Shown: positions 12,942-26,001 of the stretch, piece by piece
How positions within the stretch are numbered: position 1 is the first letter of the stretch
How the letters are laid out: every line of letters starts with the position of its first letter
Assembly: GCF_029227915.1 (NCBI RefSeq)
Contig: NC_079877.1
Coordinates: 10,417,351-10,481,350 of the forward strand
Source: Hydractinia symbiolongicarpus
Taxonomy: Eukaryota > Cnidaria > Hydrozoa > Anthoathecata > Hydractiniidae
Reading direction: 5' to 3'
DNA length: 64,000 bases
Position numbers and translations under genes: made by a program
The notes under the pieces: model-generated
Database searches by the model: none
What the model was told of the DNA's origin: nothing
Seen by the model: only the letters and a program-made list of their open reading frames with translations

Positions 12942-13208
12942 ATGACGCGTGTTACTTCAAGGTATAGCCACATACTCAGGTTGCTAATTGTAAAAGTCTG
13001 TATGGGGGAGATAAAAATAAACAATACAATAATATTATGTAGGTTAAAACCTTCAACAGAGCAGAATAAACCGGCCAGTTCTGGTTATGCTGTAGTTTAC
13101 CGGAACGGAGAGCGAAGTTTTTTAGAAAAACGAAAGATTCTATTCAGACTGATTAGAATCTTTCCATTTTCTAATAAAATAATTCCGTCTAGGTCCTTAA
13201 AAAGTTAG
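12942..13208 (+). CDS. Conserved 88-residue open frame upstream of GPCR A (doubtful)
   Basis: ATG-started frame of 88 basic residues with SGYAVVYRNGERSF in its middle, about 1.1 kb before the GPCR. Copies at the same place in units B (23853-24119) and C (34595-34882). I recognise no family. The whole unit is conserved, so persistence of the frame is weak evidence. No TATA box or splice signal is clear. It may be non-coding. Confidence 0.2.
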   Translation: MTRVTSRYSHILRLLIVKVCMGEIKINNTIILCRLKPSTEQNKPASSGYAVVYRNGERSFLEKRKILFRLIRIFPFSNKIIPSRSLKS

Positions 13209-13898
13209 TTTCTTCAACAACTGTAATCTGTTTGCCTAATTTCGATCTTCCCGAGTAGTAAATAGCCAAAGAAGATTTCGATGATTGCCAGTCTATGACA
13301 GGTAACATGACATAATAATAGTATCTATATTATTCAATAAAAATGTCGGTTGTTTCTACCGGAGTCTCAGGAAGGTGGCATCTAATTCTTCCATATGCAC
13401 ACACAAGCCTAGTTGACCGAGCTTTTTCTTTCATTTTTGTGCATAATAAAATTATTTTATTTGCATTTTCTGGACGGAAATGATAAAAAATGAGGTTTAC
13501 CTTTAAGTCAATTTATGTAGGCTTATTAACTATTGGTGAATATAATTCTATATTATATCCATGGAAAACAATGCATCATAATCATAAGAAAACAAGACTA
13601 TGATTAAATATGTAAAAAAATTTCATATAAACAACATTATTATCAAATTATGGTTGTGTATCTATCGTTGTCTTCACAAAATGAGCATTATTTGTTAGCA
13701 TACTCATGGATTACTTTTTTTTAAAGAATCCTTTCAACTGTAATTTACTTTAGAACGCCATGTAAAATATATAAACAAACGTTCATGATTTTCTTCAGCC
13801 TGTCTTACCGAGCAGCCTGGTTAACCGTCTTATATGAACAGCCCCTTGGACCTTTAAATGTTTTCAATATATAATATCAATATCAAAAACATTGTAAC

Positions 13899-13922
13899 CT
13901 GATGATGATAAAATTATCGAAA
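13899..13922 (+). ncRNA. Hammerhead-like core (unit A)
   Basis: CTGATGA at 13899-13905, a short stem GATA/TATC, then GAAA at 13919-13922 reproduce the conserved core of a hammerhead ribozyme. Upstream AAAACATT and downstream AATGTGTTTT could form an imperfect stem I. Stem III is very short. Penelope-like retroelements are known to carry such minimal hammerheads, so this may be a remnant. Catalysis is not shown. Confidence 0.35.
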
Positions 13923-14289
13923 CGATAAAATTAAAAAAATGTGTTTTATTTTTTAAAGCAGTTTTAGAAATCGTGCATCTCCATTTTTTGCAGCCCTCAA
14001 TCTTTTTAGGCAAAGTAAACTAAACTTGGCCATCTGTCAAAAGGTTATCTCCAGGATTATAGATTCAACAAAAGAGATGTTATTACCCTTGTCGCGTTTA
14101 TTTCATGTTTCATACTACAATTTTACTTAAACAAATAAATCTTTTCTTTAATTATAAATACTTATCCAGCCTCTCGCCAGTGTCTTAGTGTTAATTTTTT
14201 AATTAAAATTTCTTGTTTGTTTTTTCTGTTCGAGGAATTACGTTAAAAGCAATTTTAAAAATTTATCATCAATCATATCCGTGACTGCA

Positions 14290-15156
14290 ATGGAACCTGA
14301 CACCTCAGAAAATATTTACATTTGCAACAACTACAAAATATTATCTCGAAACGACGTGAGAATTATTTTCTTTGCTTTTCATGTAACTGCATTTATATTT
14401 GCTGTACTAGTTTCACTCGCAAATGGAACGTTTCTCTTCATATTTATAACAAAATCGAAAAAGCGCCGTAGCATGAAAACATTATATGCGCTTTTGTCGT
14501 TTTCAGATTTTCTATATGGATTATTTGCGGCTGTAACAATGAGCGTGTTTCTAAATAAGACTTTTGATAAACTCTGTCATGTGCAAGATGTAATGGATAG
14601 TATTGGCTTCGCTTTTTGTACCATGTCGTTATGTGCTATAGCGGCAATATTAGTGGAAATCTACTTAGCAATTATGAAACCACTCACACATGCAACACGA
14701 AGAGACAAAAACACTATTTCGAAAATACTTGCTAGTTCTTGGATTGTATGCATTCCTCTTCCCATCATTTGCAAGCACTACGTACCTCAGTTTTGGGATG
14801 TTTATTCAATACTTTCTTGGGTATTTGTAATTCTCCTGCTCTGTTTCATTGTTTTGGTACAAACAACAGTTTATTTGTACGTGAAACGAAATCCGCACGT
14901 ACGAAGTCGAGATAAACATGCAGTTGTCACAACAGTGATTTTTACATGCTCATTCTTTGTCAGTTTCATACCTATTGCGGTTATTGGAATATATTCCAAA
15001 TTTTCCCGTCACAGAGCGATTCTTGAAAGTTACATTTTACCGTGGGCTTATCTGATGACAGGCATCAATTGCCTGGCAGATCCTATTGTATGTGTACTGA
15101 GAACAGCCGAATGGAGAAAAATAATACTTCATAAAGTTAGAAGGACAAGTAAGTAG
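14290..15156 (+). CDS. Class A-like G protein-coupled receptor, copy A
   Basis: Intronless 288-residue seven-transmembrane protein. Rhodopsin-family landmarks by residue: TM1 Asn45 (LANGTF), TM2 Asp73 (LSFSDF), Cys96 before TM3 and Cys161 in loop 2 (likely disulfide), EIY 123-125 in place of DRY, TM6 Pro228 (FIP, without the usual Trp), TM7 Asp264-Pro265 (ADPIV in place of NPxxY). The start is ATG 14290; an in-frame GTG nine bases upstream is not needed. A 4 bp deletion before the stop, relative to copies B and C, shortens the tail by six residues (ends RRTSK). The ligand is unknown; it presumably signals through G proteins at the plasma membrane. Altered DRY and NPxxY motifs suggest unusual activation. 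Confidence 0.85.
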   Translation: MEPDTSENIYICNNYKILSRNDVRIIFFAFHVTAFIFAVLVSLANGTFLFIFITKSKKRRSMKTLYALLSFSDFLYGLFAAVTMSVFLNKTFDKLCHVQDVMDSIGFAFCTMSLCAIAAILVEIYLAIMKPLTHATRRDKNTISKILASSWIVCIPLPIICKHYVPQFWDVYSILSWVFVILLLCFIVLVQTTVYLYVKRNPHVRSRDKHAVVTTVIFTCSFFVSFIPIAVIGIYSKFSRHRAILESYILPWAYLMTGINCLADPIVCVLRTAEWRKIILHKVRRTSK

Positions 15157-16091
15157 AATCTACAATGCAGTTCTTTAACTTTCACATTACAGCTTCACTT
15201 TAGTTAAACCTCAAAGTACTTAGAAGTATATAGTGCAAGTTATGAAAACCCTTCATTTTCACAAACGCACGAACGATTTCATTGTACGGCGTGTTATTTA
15301 TTTAGTCGTATTGTTCGTGAAAAAAAGGAAACGAAGAGTGTATTTAAAGGAATAAGATTTTACTCTGATGTTTATATTAAAGACCCTGCCTACAGAGCTT
15401 TTTAACGAAACCACTCGCAGCTATTGAGTTTTGAAGAACAATTCGTGCTGACTTTAGCCAAGGAAGTTTAAAAAGAGAAGGAGACACATCTTAGTAATTT
15501 CTCTTAAAACTATCCGTTGCCTATCTGCAGGTTGCTGCATTGTTTTTAAATTCAATTTTGTAAATAAAATTTTTCTCGTGCGTAAATTATAAAAGTAATA
15601 GTTGCTCATTGTTATTTACGGAAGCCGAGAGGGGACACCGAAAAGAAAGTCTAAAGGGAGAACAGCGAATTTGGATCAAGAAAAAAAAATTCAAATCTCA
15701 AAAATAGAATTCGAATTCCAGAAAGAAAATTTGAATTGAAAACTAAATTTCTTTATAAACAATGAAAAAATTCCGATCGAGAAAATAAAATCGAAATCGA
15801 AAAAAAAAATCAGCAATCAAGAAAAGAAAAAACAATAAGAAATGGAATAAAAATATTTATAAGTAAAATTAAATGATTAGAGCATGGCACTGTACGCAGT
15901 CATCTGACGATTTATTATTTTGTACTCAATGTGGATCACGAAAGACTTATGTACTACCTCAGACAGTCCTTCAGCTACAGCAGATGAGCGAGAATTGATA
16001 GTTTAAAACTTTGAGAAGCATTTCTCATACAATGCAAGCGTTCTGTTTTTAAAAATATATCATAGCACATTAATGTTAACGAGAACACTGA

Positions 16092-16850
16092 AACGACGAT
16101 TACGAAGTCTTAGGAGACGTTAACGATGCAGTTTTACGTAGTATAATTGAACAACAACTACAAGGTCCAGCTGCAGTGAAAGGATACCGAGGGTTTTGGC
16201 ATTCACTTCGATGTTTATTTGGCATAATGGCTACACGTAACACCATAATGCAACTGCTAAGAGAGTTAGATCCGGATGGTACTGAACGAAGAAGATCGCT
16301 TCGTCTACGCCGTAGAGAATACACATCACCCGGTGCTAACAATTGCTGGTATGTGGATGGGTATGATAAACTGAAACCATATGGTCTACCCATCCACCTT
16401 TGTATTGATGGTTTCTCGCGAAAAGTTTTATGGTGGAAAGTTTCCAGGACCAATAACAACCCACTAGTACCTGCTCACTTGTTCTTAGAAATAGTAAAAG
16501 AGTTGGGGTTTAGTCCACTTTTAGTTCAAAGAGATTGTGGTACCGAAAACAGTGTTATGGCTGATATGCAGTGTTACTTAACACAAGACGCTAACGCACA
16601 CAGATATGGGCCATCGCTGTGCAATCAAAGGATCCAAAATTGGTGGTCCTTCTATCGACGATCTTTCTTTCGATCTTAATATCGCAAAGAGATGTAATTT
16701 CAGAAGGCAGGAACGCTATGACAGAGGTCGATACTGAATTCTTGAATATTTTAAATATGTAGTACAATCAGAGAACATGGAATATCCACCAAATAATTGG
16801 CACAATGGTCAGGGTATGTTCGATCAGATAACAAAACTTTGTGTATAAAC
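16092..16850 (+). pseudogene. Integrase core-domain (DDE) gene, copy A, internally deleted
   Basis: Readable from about 16092 as DYEVLGDVNDAVLRSIIEQQ and then GYRGFWHSLR, LLRELDPDG, a basic RLRRREY stretch and the catalytic core: VDGYDKLKPYG (first Asp), RDCGTEN (second Asp), NQRIQNWW. In the family as I know it the last motif is NQRIE.WW, with Glu catalytic; here codon 16635-16637 is CAA (Gln). The frame ends at 16677-16679 because about 265 bp present in copy C are missing. The remaining C-terminal codons to about 16850 are out of frame and contain stops. It is the presumed transposase of the surrounding element, now dead. Confidence 0.75.
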
Positions 16851-17428
16851 TATGAACATAGAAAAGAGACATTTGAAACTAATAACATAATATTCTTTTA
16901 TAGAAATATAACAGTAGTATATGATGTAGCCAAAATATATTTATATTGACGAATTTTAAGCCAGTTTAAACAAGCCTATTTCTCATGTAACTTGAATGAT
17001 ACTCGCGTGCAGTCAAACATAAGTAGTATGAAAATAGTCTGTATATGAACATTAACAAAATTTATGTCAAACATAAAAAGTACAATATGCTGTTTCTTGT
17101 GAGGACTTTTTTCACTTGGGAATTTCGTTTGCACCAATAGAATATAACAAAATGCAACTAGCATGACATGGTGTTTAAAAAGTGAATAAACAAAAAATAA
17201 TCGACTAATTCATATGCATCAGGGAGAAAGAGTAGTAAAAATTATGAGTTCGTGTATTTAGGTGTTCGTGTATTCAAGAGAATTAACTAACACATAGAAA
17301 AGTTATTCTCACCCCTTAATTATAAATTCAAAATTCCCATTCCTCCTTGATTATATAACTTATCATAAATTAAAAATGCAATAAAACCTTCAAAAATTCC
17401 TACACATATACTTCATAAACACGAGTTA

Positions 17429-19444
17429 TCAAATTTGTCCAAATCCAGGTGAAGAGCAGATATCTGTACAAAAACTTTCAGTAAAATTTTCCAAGTATCT
17501 TGGTGTTACTGGGAATGTCAGGATCATTAAGTATGTGCTTACATTGACACAATTCCCAAACTGCTCATCATTGACATGATTAAAAGATACTTTCCCTTTT
17601 CCATACATTGATGACAAAACAAACTTTGAACCAGTACAAAATTGAACAACATCACTTAAAGTGATTACATGCTCTTTGTTTGACTCATGCCCTTCTTCGT
17701 TCAGACAAATAATTTTGCCTTTTTTGATCCCTCGTCCTCTAAAATTACTAAAAAAATTGTACAGTTGTAACATATGTCTTTTTCTGTTTCACGTAGTGAT
17801 TTATCTTCTGTATTACTCGTGTATTCTACTGTAGTATAAATTTTCAATACATCTGAGGATTGACATGATTTGGAAATAGCAAATTCGATTTCACTTTCTT
17901 TGTAACGTGTTTTTAAAGTTGTTAACATTCCAAGAATATCCAACCCACTTAAAAAATGAGGCAATTTCTTCTGCAAAACTGGATAAACATCAGTGTCTGA
18001 TGATGTTGTCAACAAGTAATGACTTATCTTCTAAATTTACATTGACTTTTGTAAATCCTAAATCGTGTCTCTCTGGAAAAAGCTGTATAGCTGTCTTGAA
18101 GACAGCATTGTCTGTGGCTGCTAATATATTTTTAAGTTGTTGTTGAATGTCAATATCGAGGACGTCATTGAATTTGAAAACTTCTGTACCACCATCCCAG
18201 AGCTTCGATACAACACAAGGCATAAATACCTTGGTTCAGCACAACCCATGATAAGTGCCAATAACACTAGGTTACCAAATAATTTGAAATGACCTTTTTG
18301 TAATTTCTCGATGTCATGCAGGAATGTTGAGCCATTATCACGTGATTGCAATAAATATTTTTCACATCATCAAAAAGTGCTGCAAAGAACTCTTTAAGTG
18401 GCCCATCACCATCTTGTGCTTCTTCACCAATGAATGTAATTGTAAACGTTTTAACACCTTCACGATATAAACGTTGTAATTTCTCTAATGTGTCAAGCCA
18501 AATTTTTCTCCGCCTCACTGAAAGCTCCACAGTTCCAACTATTTTTAGAGATACCTGCAAGTTTTCAAGTTTGTCTGTTAAAGATGGTCCATTGTCAATA
18601 TAATTTTCAATTGAATTGATGTTGTTATCAAATGTAGGAAATGCACTGTGTGTACTGTTATACTCAGTTGAAGGGATAGAACTGCAACTGTGTCCATCAT
18701 TAAGTAAACAGAATGGATCATCTACATCGTCAATTGTTGTCAAAAAATTGTAACCATTATCAACTCTGGTGGACGTATTTTCAACATTGATCTAATCGAT
18801 TTTATCACTTTTTTTGCCATTATGATAAAACTGTGATGACAAACACAGGTAAAATAAAATTTGGGAATATGGTATACAAAGGTCTTCCTTGTATTCATTT
18901 AATTTAAAAGAAACCCTTTTACCAGGCATACATATGACTTATTGAAAGTCTGGATAGAGCAAAACCCAATCTTCTATGGCACAAAATTTTTGATTGTGGT
19001 TGCCATGTTTTTCGATGGCAGCAAGTAAAATTTCTGTTCCAGATGATGCTTCTATTACTTTTAGAGGAAGTTTTCGACCACGAACAACTCTCATCACTCC
19101 GTACTTATCCCACATGGCTATGCCTACATTAATAATCGCCGATTTTTTTATTATTTTAAACTGTTTTTTTGCTTATTATTTGTTCACATCATAGAAGCAG
19201 ATGATGGTTTTGCTGCCAGAGATCTTGTTGTTAATGATATACTATGTCTCTTTTTTGTACCAGGCTTGAAGAAGGTCTGTCTGTATTTTTCTCGACTCTC
19301 GGCAAAACTATTTAAAGGCATCGTATCCGATGAAGTACAAGATGTATCGTTTTCTGATGTTCTAGCGCCACATTTCCCACAAAATGTGTGCTTTGTTTTG
19401 ACTTCAGATCCACACGCTACACAGTACGTAACTTTTATCTGCAA
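17429..19444 (-). pseudogene. Zinc-ribbon / G2E3-like HECT ubiquitin ligase gene, copy A
   Basis: On the - strand: a double CxxC zinc ribbon (CVACG...CGKCG, about 19430-19370). A family-typical module follows, with INVGIAM, VVRGRKLPLKV, LLYPDFQ, a TAA within it, and YSQILFYLCL. Next come an unstructured linker and a HECT-like domain with IGEEAQDGDGPLKEFF (18430-18380). The C-lobe near 17620-17430 reads DVVQFCTGSK...NVSTYLMILTFP...SSPGFG. The catalytic Cys position (VSTC in copies B and C) is Tyr here. Frame breaks near 18340, 18220, 18010 and 17760 make it a pseudogene. HECT ligases transfer ubiquitin through that Cys; its role in a transposon is unknown. Confidence 0.7.
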
Positions 19445-19588
19445 TCAATGTTTTGGTACAAAATAACACGTCAACCGAAATTAATTAATAATACATTTTC
19501 TTTCTTAATTTTCTTCTCAAACCTTTTTCTTTTTCTCCGATGTTTATGCTTTCTTTTTTTTTACTTCTGATTTATTCTTTTCTCAATT

Positions 19589-20127
<539 letters not shown>

Positions 20128-20296
20128 CAAAATGGTAGTTTAGCTGCGCAATAGCGAGAACCACGCAATGTGGTATAAAAAGGACGGACGAACCCGTGGA
20201 TTTTTCACGAGCTAACGACTAGTAATAAATAATAACCCTAGCTGTAAAAACACATTTTTTTCTTAATTTTATCGTTTAAAGTCACAATTTTTAAGC
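20128..20296. repeat. Short foreign segment, SINE- or MITE-like
   Basis: About 170 bp between the TGTC array and the point (20297, GCATTTCTAGTGG) where unit homology resumes. It contains the hairpin CCGTGGATTTTTCACG and, at 20255-20282, the inverse of the AAATTAAAAAAATGTGTTTT block that follows the hammerhead-like motif at 13922. It displaces the right end of transposon copy A. Family not identified. Confidence 0.4.
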
Positions 20297-22480
20297 ATTT
20301 CTAGTGGGATATGCAGAAAATCAGCCGAATATGAGAGATATTTTTTGGAAATTATGGTAAAATAAAAATAAAAAAACGCCCTCAGAAAATAAAAATGCAG
20401 AAAATAATGTAAATTATCACCCAACGAAACCAACGCATAATTAGAAAAGAAACAATAGTCATCGAACCCCGATTCTATTTAAGAAATTCAGTAACTTTGA
20501 AGAAGAAAATATTCCCCTTTCTGCAGGAATATCTTTTAAAAGCTTTCTTAAGATTTTAGCTGACGCTGGGCTGGGAGGGAACATACAGAAATATCTACAA
20601 AATTATATCATATCTCAGGCAATAATTTCTACAATACAAGGTCCAAATACCAGTATAAGAATTCCTAACATGGATCTAACCTCAAACAAAACTTTTTTCA
20701 TTAGTTTTCTTAAAAAATGTACTTTGTGAGAGAGAAATTAATATTTAAAGAGTTGATTCGTACCTAGCTACCCTATCTACCTAGCTACCCTAACTACCTA
20801 GGTATATGGACCATGATATCTTTTTGTATTGTTATCTTGGATTATCATAGTTAACACACATACATGTAATGTAAAGTTTAAATACTTAGCTTTATGAAGT
20901 TTTGGAAACAAAACTTTATAAAGCCAGCAAAATTTATGAAAAACTTTTTAGTGTTACTTTTTTAGATTTATTAAAACATAACTGACTAAGTCTTGGTGCT
21001 GCGTTGTACATTAAGAAAAAATAGTAGACTCCTGAAATAATAAAAGAGCAGCCCTGTCCTTAAGCTAGTTTTTTAGCTAGCCAAACTATCTAAAACAAGT
21101 TTTTCAATATGTTTAGTACGTAGTAGCTGATGAAAACCTAGTGCAGACGTGATGATAACAGCTATCCTTTTGTATTTTAGCTTGGTGCTTTGTTTACATT
21201 TAGCTATTAGCACGTTTACAATGTTTGCAAATTAGGATATTATTAAAAACTTTCTTCCCCTTCCCAATGCCATAGCAACATATTTGTTAAAAATCAGATG
21301 CGTAAGAATAAATCCTACAAATATGTATATTTCTGGGGACTCGGTTTGCAAAACTTTATCAATTTTTTACTTATATTAATGAATTTATTTAAGAAAAAGA
21401 ATATATATATTAAAACTTGGAGAAAAAATGGCCCATTTGAACTGAGATTTGGCAAGTTTTTTATTGACAGAGTAGATTTCTTTGATGTAAGAAAATAAAA
21501 AACTTGATTGCACCAATCCGGCATGGCACATATTTTTATTTGGACCCTATCTGACATTTTTATAATGAGAATTGCCCATTTTGGTTTTTACACATGTATC
21601 TTTCTCAAAATTTATATACTTTCAAAACATTCTTATCGTTACTGTGGAAAGTTTATCATTTCTTGAACATGATAGTTTAGCAGGCGACGTTTTGGGAGAT
21701 ACTTCTCCCATCATCGGGCAAAGTAAAATGATGTTGAGCATGTATTTATATAATTGCAGAGGATTGAAATTCATAAAAATTAACCAATCAAAAACAAGCT
21801 AATAATTGCAGTTAACTACATTGGGGCCATTTTACAAGTATATAAAATTTGACAAAGATTCGACTGCAGTAACCATTAAAGGCAAATCTGATAATTGAAA
21901 TAAGTTGGAATTGCATACACCCTATTTCTCTAGAGAAATAGGATGTGTGCTTTTAGAATTTACTGCCGAAATATTTAACCTGGATTGATGCCGGTAATAA
22001 TAGGATTAATCATAATACGAATACAATTTAACTCATGGTATTTTGTGTATCTCTTGACGTAGCTTGTTTCGTAAAAATAAAAAATGATGAAAAACAGGGC
22101 TATATGCGGGGTGCAGCGTCAGACCTTATCTCGTAAGATAAATTAAAAGGGCTTCTTCATTTTTTGAAGTTTTTGTCGTTCCAAAAGATTTGAGAAGGGT
22201 TTTTAGAAGTCCAGAATATTGAAGTTCTATAAAAGATTGAATGTGAGTTTTCCCTTCAAACGTATTTGACAATTTACTCTCGCAGTTTTATTAACGTATA
22301 TTTGACTATTTCTCTTTTTGGTCAGTTAGATATAGTTAATTGTATTTTCAAAGAAATATATATTTTTCACTTGAAAAAATCACCTTAACAATTTTTGCAC
22401 CATTTAGAACAAAATTGAAAGATTTATATTTTAAGTTATTGTCAAATACCGAAGGTATCAAAGTTCATACTTAAGTTTAT
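20297..22480. other. Tail of unit A, no gene seen
   Basis: Matches the tails of units B and C, including the CTACCTAGCTACC repeats near 20770. A perfect palindrome CCTATTTCTCTAGAGAAATAGG-type block is at 21921-21942. The 300 bp segment holding the finger-like frame in B and C is missing. No gene could be supported. Confidence 0.6.
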
Positions 22481-23852
22481 GCTTTTAAAACTAAACATTT
22501 ATTTCCTAAATTTTGGACGTCATTTATCTTCCGAATGACGTAGTTATATCAATAATACCATATTTTTGTACTAAGTTTCATGTATGAAGTTCAATATTTT
22601 TTAAAAAAGGGATCTTGTTACCTTATCGTTAAAATAGGAAACTTTCATGCAAGTATAACGTCATACTTATCTCAATAACGCCATCAAAACTCATTTGTGT
22701 TATATGAAAACAATTTTTGTTTATATTAAGTAAATAAGTCAAAAGTTAGGCCGATATCGTCAGTAATTGCTGAGAAACTCAAATTTGTTGCAAAATTAGA
22801 AAAATGGCATTTTTAGTTCTTCAACACGACAACAAGTAGACATTCGTGTTAGTATATTGTTTGCCATCAATCTTTTGAATCAATTTTTAAAGAAGACGGT
22901 TTGTTTGACGTTTTGTTTTTAATTTTTAAATTAAATCTGTTATTGCATTGTCCTTTTATTAATAATTAATATTCTCATTTTGGAAGCTATAGCTTTTACT
23001 TGTGGTAACATCTTTCTTATCTTCAGAACGTTTTTAATATCCACAAATTTTGTTTCCAGGCCAGACATTTGTCTCTTTTCCAACGACAGTATTACCGAGA
23101 TAAGTGAGCGAATAGCAGTTCAGCACATGCTCATATTTAATCATCCAAAGTCGATAAATCTTGTGTGTTTTTTTGCTCCAAAAACGAACTGCAATTTTTG
23201 GCAAATTGATCTGCAAGGTCCTTATTATACACTCCGACCTGCAACTGCTTCAAGTGTCTAATTGAAAACTTGCACATTATATTTGGCCAAACTCTTCACA
23301 AGTGAAAAAAATTTTCGATCCCCTCAAAAATTCAAGCAAAGCAATAATTACCGTACATCATGCACGCAAACAATAAAGAAGCAAAGCAAAGTCAAGCTTG
23401 AGTTATTACCAATTATAAAGAAAATAAAAAAATAACAACAATTTAAACAGAAAACAAAAAGACAATATCCTGTAACGAAAACTATATAGAGTAACGCAGT
23501 ACTTTTAACTGTCCTACTGTGTCAAGTTTACTTAGGTTTTAGAGTAAATGAATAAGTGTCCTACACTCACTACAAACGCCCAGTTAATTTTGTGTGACAA
23601 ACTTTAGCCCTAGTTACTCAATGGGTATCAAAATCAACTATTTAAAAATGAAAAAAGAAGAGTATTATCTCGGATAACAAGCAATTATACCTTGGAGCAA
23701 GAATACCCAGCTTCATAAGAAGCTAAGCAGAGCAGTACAAATGCGGCAATTTAGATAGCTAACTAGCACGCTAATAAGGCTGCTTCTCACTTCCCTGCTG
23801 GATAGTGAGAGAACCTGTCGGCTACTTTCTAAGTTATTTGACAAGGTTGTAA

Positions 23853-24119
23853 ATGACGCGTGTTACTTCAAGGTGTAGCCACATACTTAGATTGCTAATT
23901 GTAAAAGTCTGTATGGCTGAGATAAAAATAAACGATACAATAATATTACGTAGGTTAAAACCTTCATCAGAGCAGAATAAACCGGCCAGTTCTGGTTATG
24001 CTGTAGTTTACCGGAACGGAGAGCGAAGTTTTTTAGAAAAACGAAAGATTCTATTCAGACTGATTAGAATCTTTCCATTTTCTAATAAAATAATTCCGTC
24101 TAGGTCCTTAAAAAGTTAG
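23853..24119 (+). CDS. Conserved 88-residue open frame, copy B (doubtful)
   Basis: Counterpart of 12942-13208 with a handful of substitutions and the same ATG and stop. No known family; could be conserved only because the whole unit is. Confidence 0.2.
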   Translation: MTRVTSRCSHILRLLIVKVCMAEIKINDTIILRRLKPSSEQNKPASSGYAVVYRNGERSFLEKRKILFRLIRIFPFSNKIIPSRSLKS

Positions 24120-24788
24120 TTTCTTCAACAACTGTAATCTGTTTGCCTAATTTCGATCTTCCCGAGTAGTAAATAGCCAAAGAAGATTTCGATGATTGCC
24201 AGTCTATGACAGATAACATGACATAATAATAGTATCTATATTATTCAATAAAAATGTCGGTTGTTTCTACCGAGATCTCAGGAAGGTGGCATCTAATTCT
24301 TCCATATGCACACACAAGCCTAGTTGACCGAGCTGTTTCTTTCATTTTTGTGTATAATATAATTATTTTATTTGCATTTTCTGGACGGAAATGATAAAAA
24401 ATGAGGTTTACCTTTAAGTCAATTTATGTAAGCTTATTAACTATTGGTGAAAATAATTCTATATTATGTCCATGGACATCATAATGATAAGAAAACAAGA
24501 CTATGATTAAATATGTAAAAAAATTTCATATAAACAACATTATTATTAAATTATGGTTGTGCATCTATCGTTGTCTTCACAAAATGAGCATTATTTGTTA
24601 GCAAACTCATGGATTACTTTCTTTAAAGAATCCTTTCAACTGTAATTTACTTTAGAACGCCATGTAAAATATATAAACAAACGGTCATGATTTTCTTCAG
24701 CCCGCCTAACCGAGCAGCTTGGTTAACCGTCTTATATGAACAGCCCCTTGGACCTTTAAATGTTTTCAAAACTTTAAAACATTGTAAC

Positions 24789-24812
24789 CTGATGATGATA
24801 AAATTATCGAAA
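24789..24812 (+). ncRNA. Hammerhead-like core (unit B)
   Basis: CTGATGA at 24789-24795 and GAAA at 24809-24812 around the same short stem as in unit A. The base after the core differs (AACGTTAAAA), and the upstream flank is shortened relative to A and C, so folding may be poorer. Confidence 0.3.
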
Positions 24813-25116
24813 CGTTAAAATTAAAAAAATGTGTTTTATTTTTTAAAACAGTTTTGCAGCCCTCAATCTTTTTAGGCAAAGTAAACTAAACTCCAGGATT
24901 ATAGATTCAACAAAAGAGATGTAATTATTTCCCGTTTCATACTACAATTTTACTTAAACAAATAAATCTTTTCTTTAATTATAAATACTTATCCAGCCTC
25001 TCGCCAGTGTCTTAGTGTTATTTTTTTAATTAAAATTTCTTGTTTGTTTTTTCTGTTCGAGGAATTACGTTCAAAGCAATTTTAAAAATTTATCATCAAT
25101 CATATCCGTGACTGCA

Positions 25117-26001
25117 ATGGAACCTGACACCTCAGAAAATATTTACATTTGCAACAACTACAAAATATTATCTCGAAACGACGTGAGAATTATTTTCTTT
25201 GCTTTTCATGTAACAGCATTTACATTTGCAGCACTAGTTTTACTCGCAAATGGAACGTTTCTCTTCATATTTATAACAAAATCGAAAAAGCGCCGTAGCA
25301 TGAAAACATTATATGCGCTTTTGTCGTTTTCAGATTTTCTATATGGATTATTTGTGGCTGTAACAATGAGCGTGTTTCTAAATAGGACTTTTGATAAACT
25401 CTGTCATGTGCAAGATGTAATGGATAGTATTGGCTTCGCTTTTTGTACCATGTCGTTATGTGCTATAGCGGCAATATTAGTGGAAATCTACTTGGCAATT
25501 ATGAAACCACTCACACATGCAACACGAAGAGACAAAAACACTATTTCGAAAATACTTGCTAGTTCTTGGATTGTATGCATTCCTCTTCCCATCATTTGCA
25601 AGCACTACGTACGTCAGTTCTGGGATGTTTATTCAATACTTTCTTGGATATTTATAATTCTCCTGCTCTGTTTCATTGTTTTGGTACAAACAACAGTTTA
25701 TTTGTACGTGAAACGAAATCCGCACGTACGAAGTCGAGATAAACATGCAGTTGTCACAACAGTGATTTTTACATGCTCATTCTTTGTCAGTTTCATACCT
25801 ATTGCGGTTATTGGAATATATTCCAAATTTTCCCGTCACAGAGCGATTCTTGAAAGTTACATTTTACCGTGGGCTTATCTGATGACAGGCATCAATTGCC
25901 TGGCAGATCCTATTGTATGTGTACTGAGAACAGCCGAATGGAGAAAAATAATACTTCATAAAGTTAGAAGGACAAGTAATACTGTAGAATCTACAATGTA
26001 G
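25117..26001 (+). CDS. Class A-like G protein-coupled receptor, copy B
   Basis: Intronless, 294 residues from ATG 25117. Nearly identical to copy A, with the same TM landmarks (LANGTF, FSDF, EIY for DRY, FIP, ADPIV for NPxxY). It keeps the longer tail ending NTVESTM that A lost. Substitutions cluster in TM1 (FTFAALVLLANG) and loop 2 (YVRQFWD for YVPQFWD), positions that may touch ligand. No frame breaks, so probably functional. The upstream 200 bp match copies A and C and presumably share regulation. Ligand unknown. Confidence 0.87.
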   Translation: MEPDTSENIYICNNYKILSRNDVRIIFFAFHVTAFTFAALVLLANGTFLFIFITKSKKRRSMKTLYALLSFSDFLYGLFVAVTMSVFLNRTFDKLCHVQDVMDSIGFAFCTMSLCAIAAILVEIYLAIMKPLTHATRRDKNTISKILASSWIVCIPLPIICKHYVRQFWDVYSILSWIFIILLLCFIVLVQTTVYLYVKRNPHVRSRDKHAVVTTVIFTCSFFVSFIPIAVIGIYSKFSRHRAILESYILPWAYLMTGINCLADPIVCVLRTAEWRKIILHKVRRTSNTVESTM

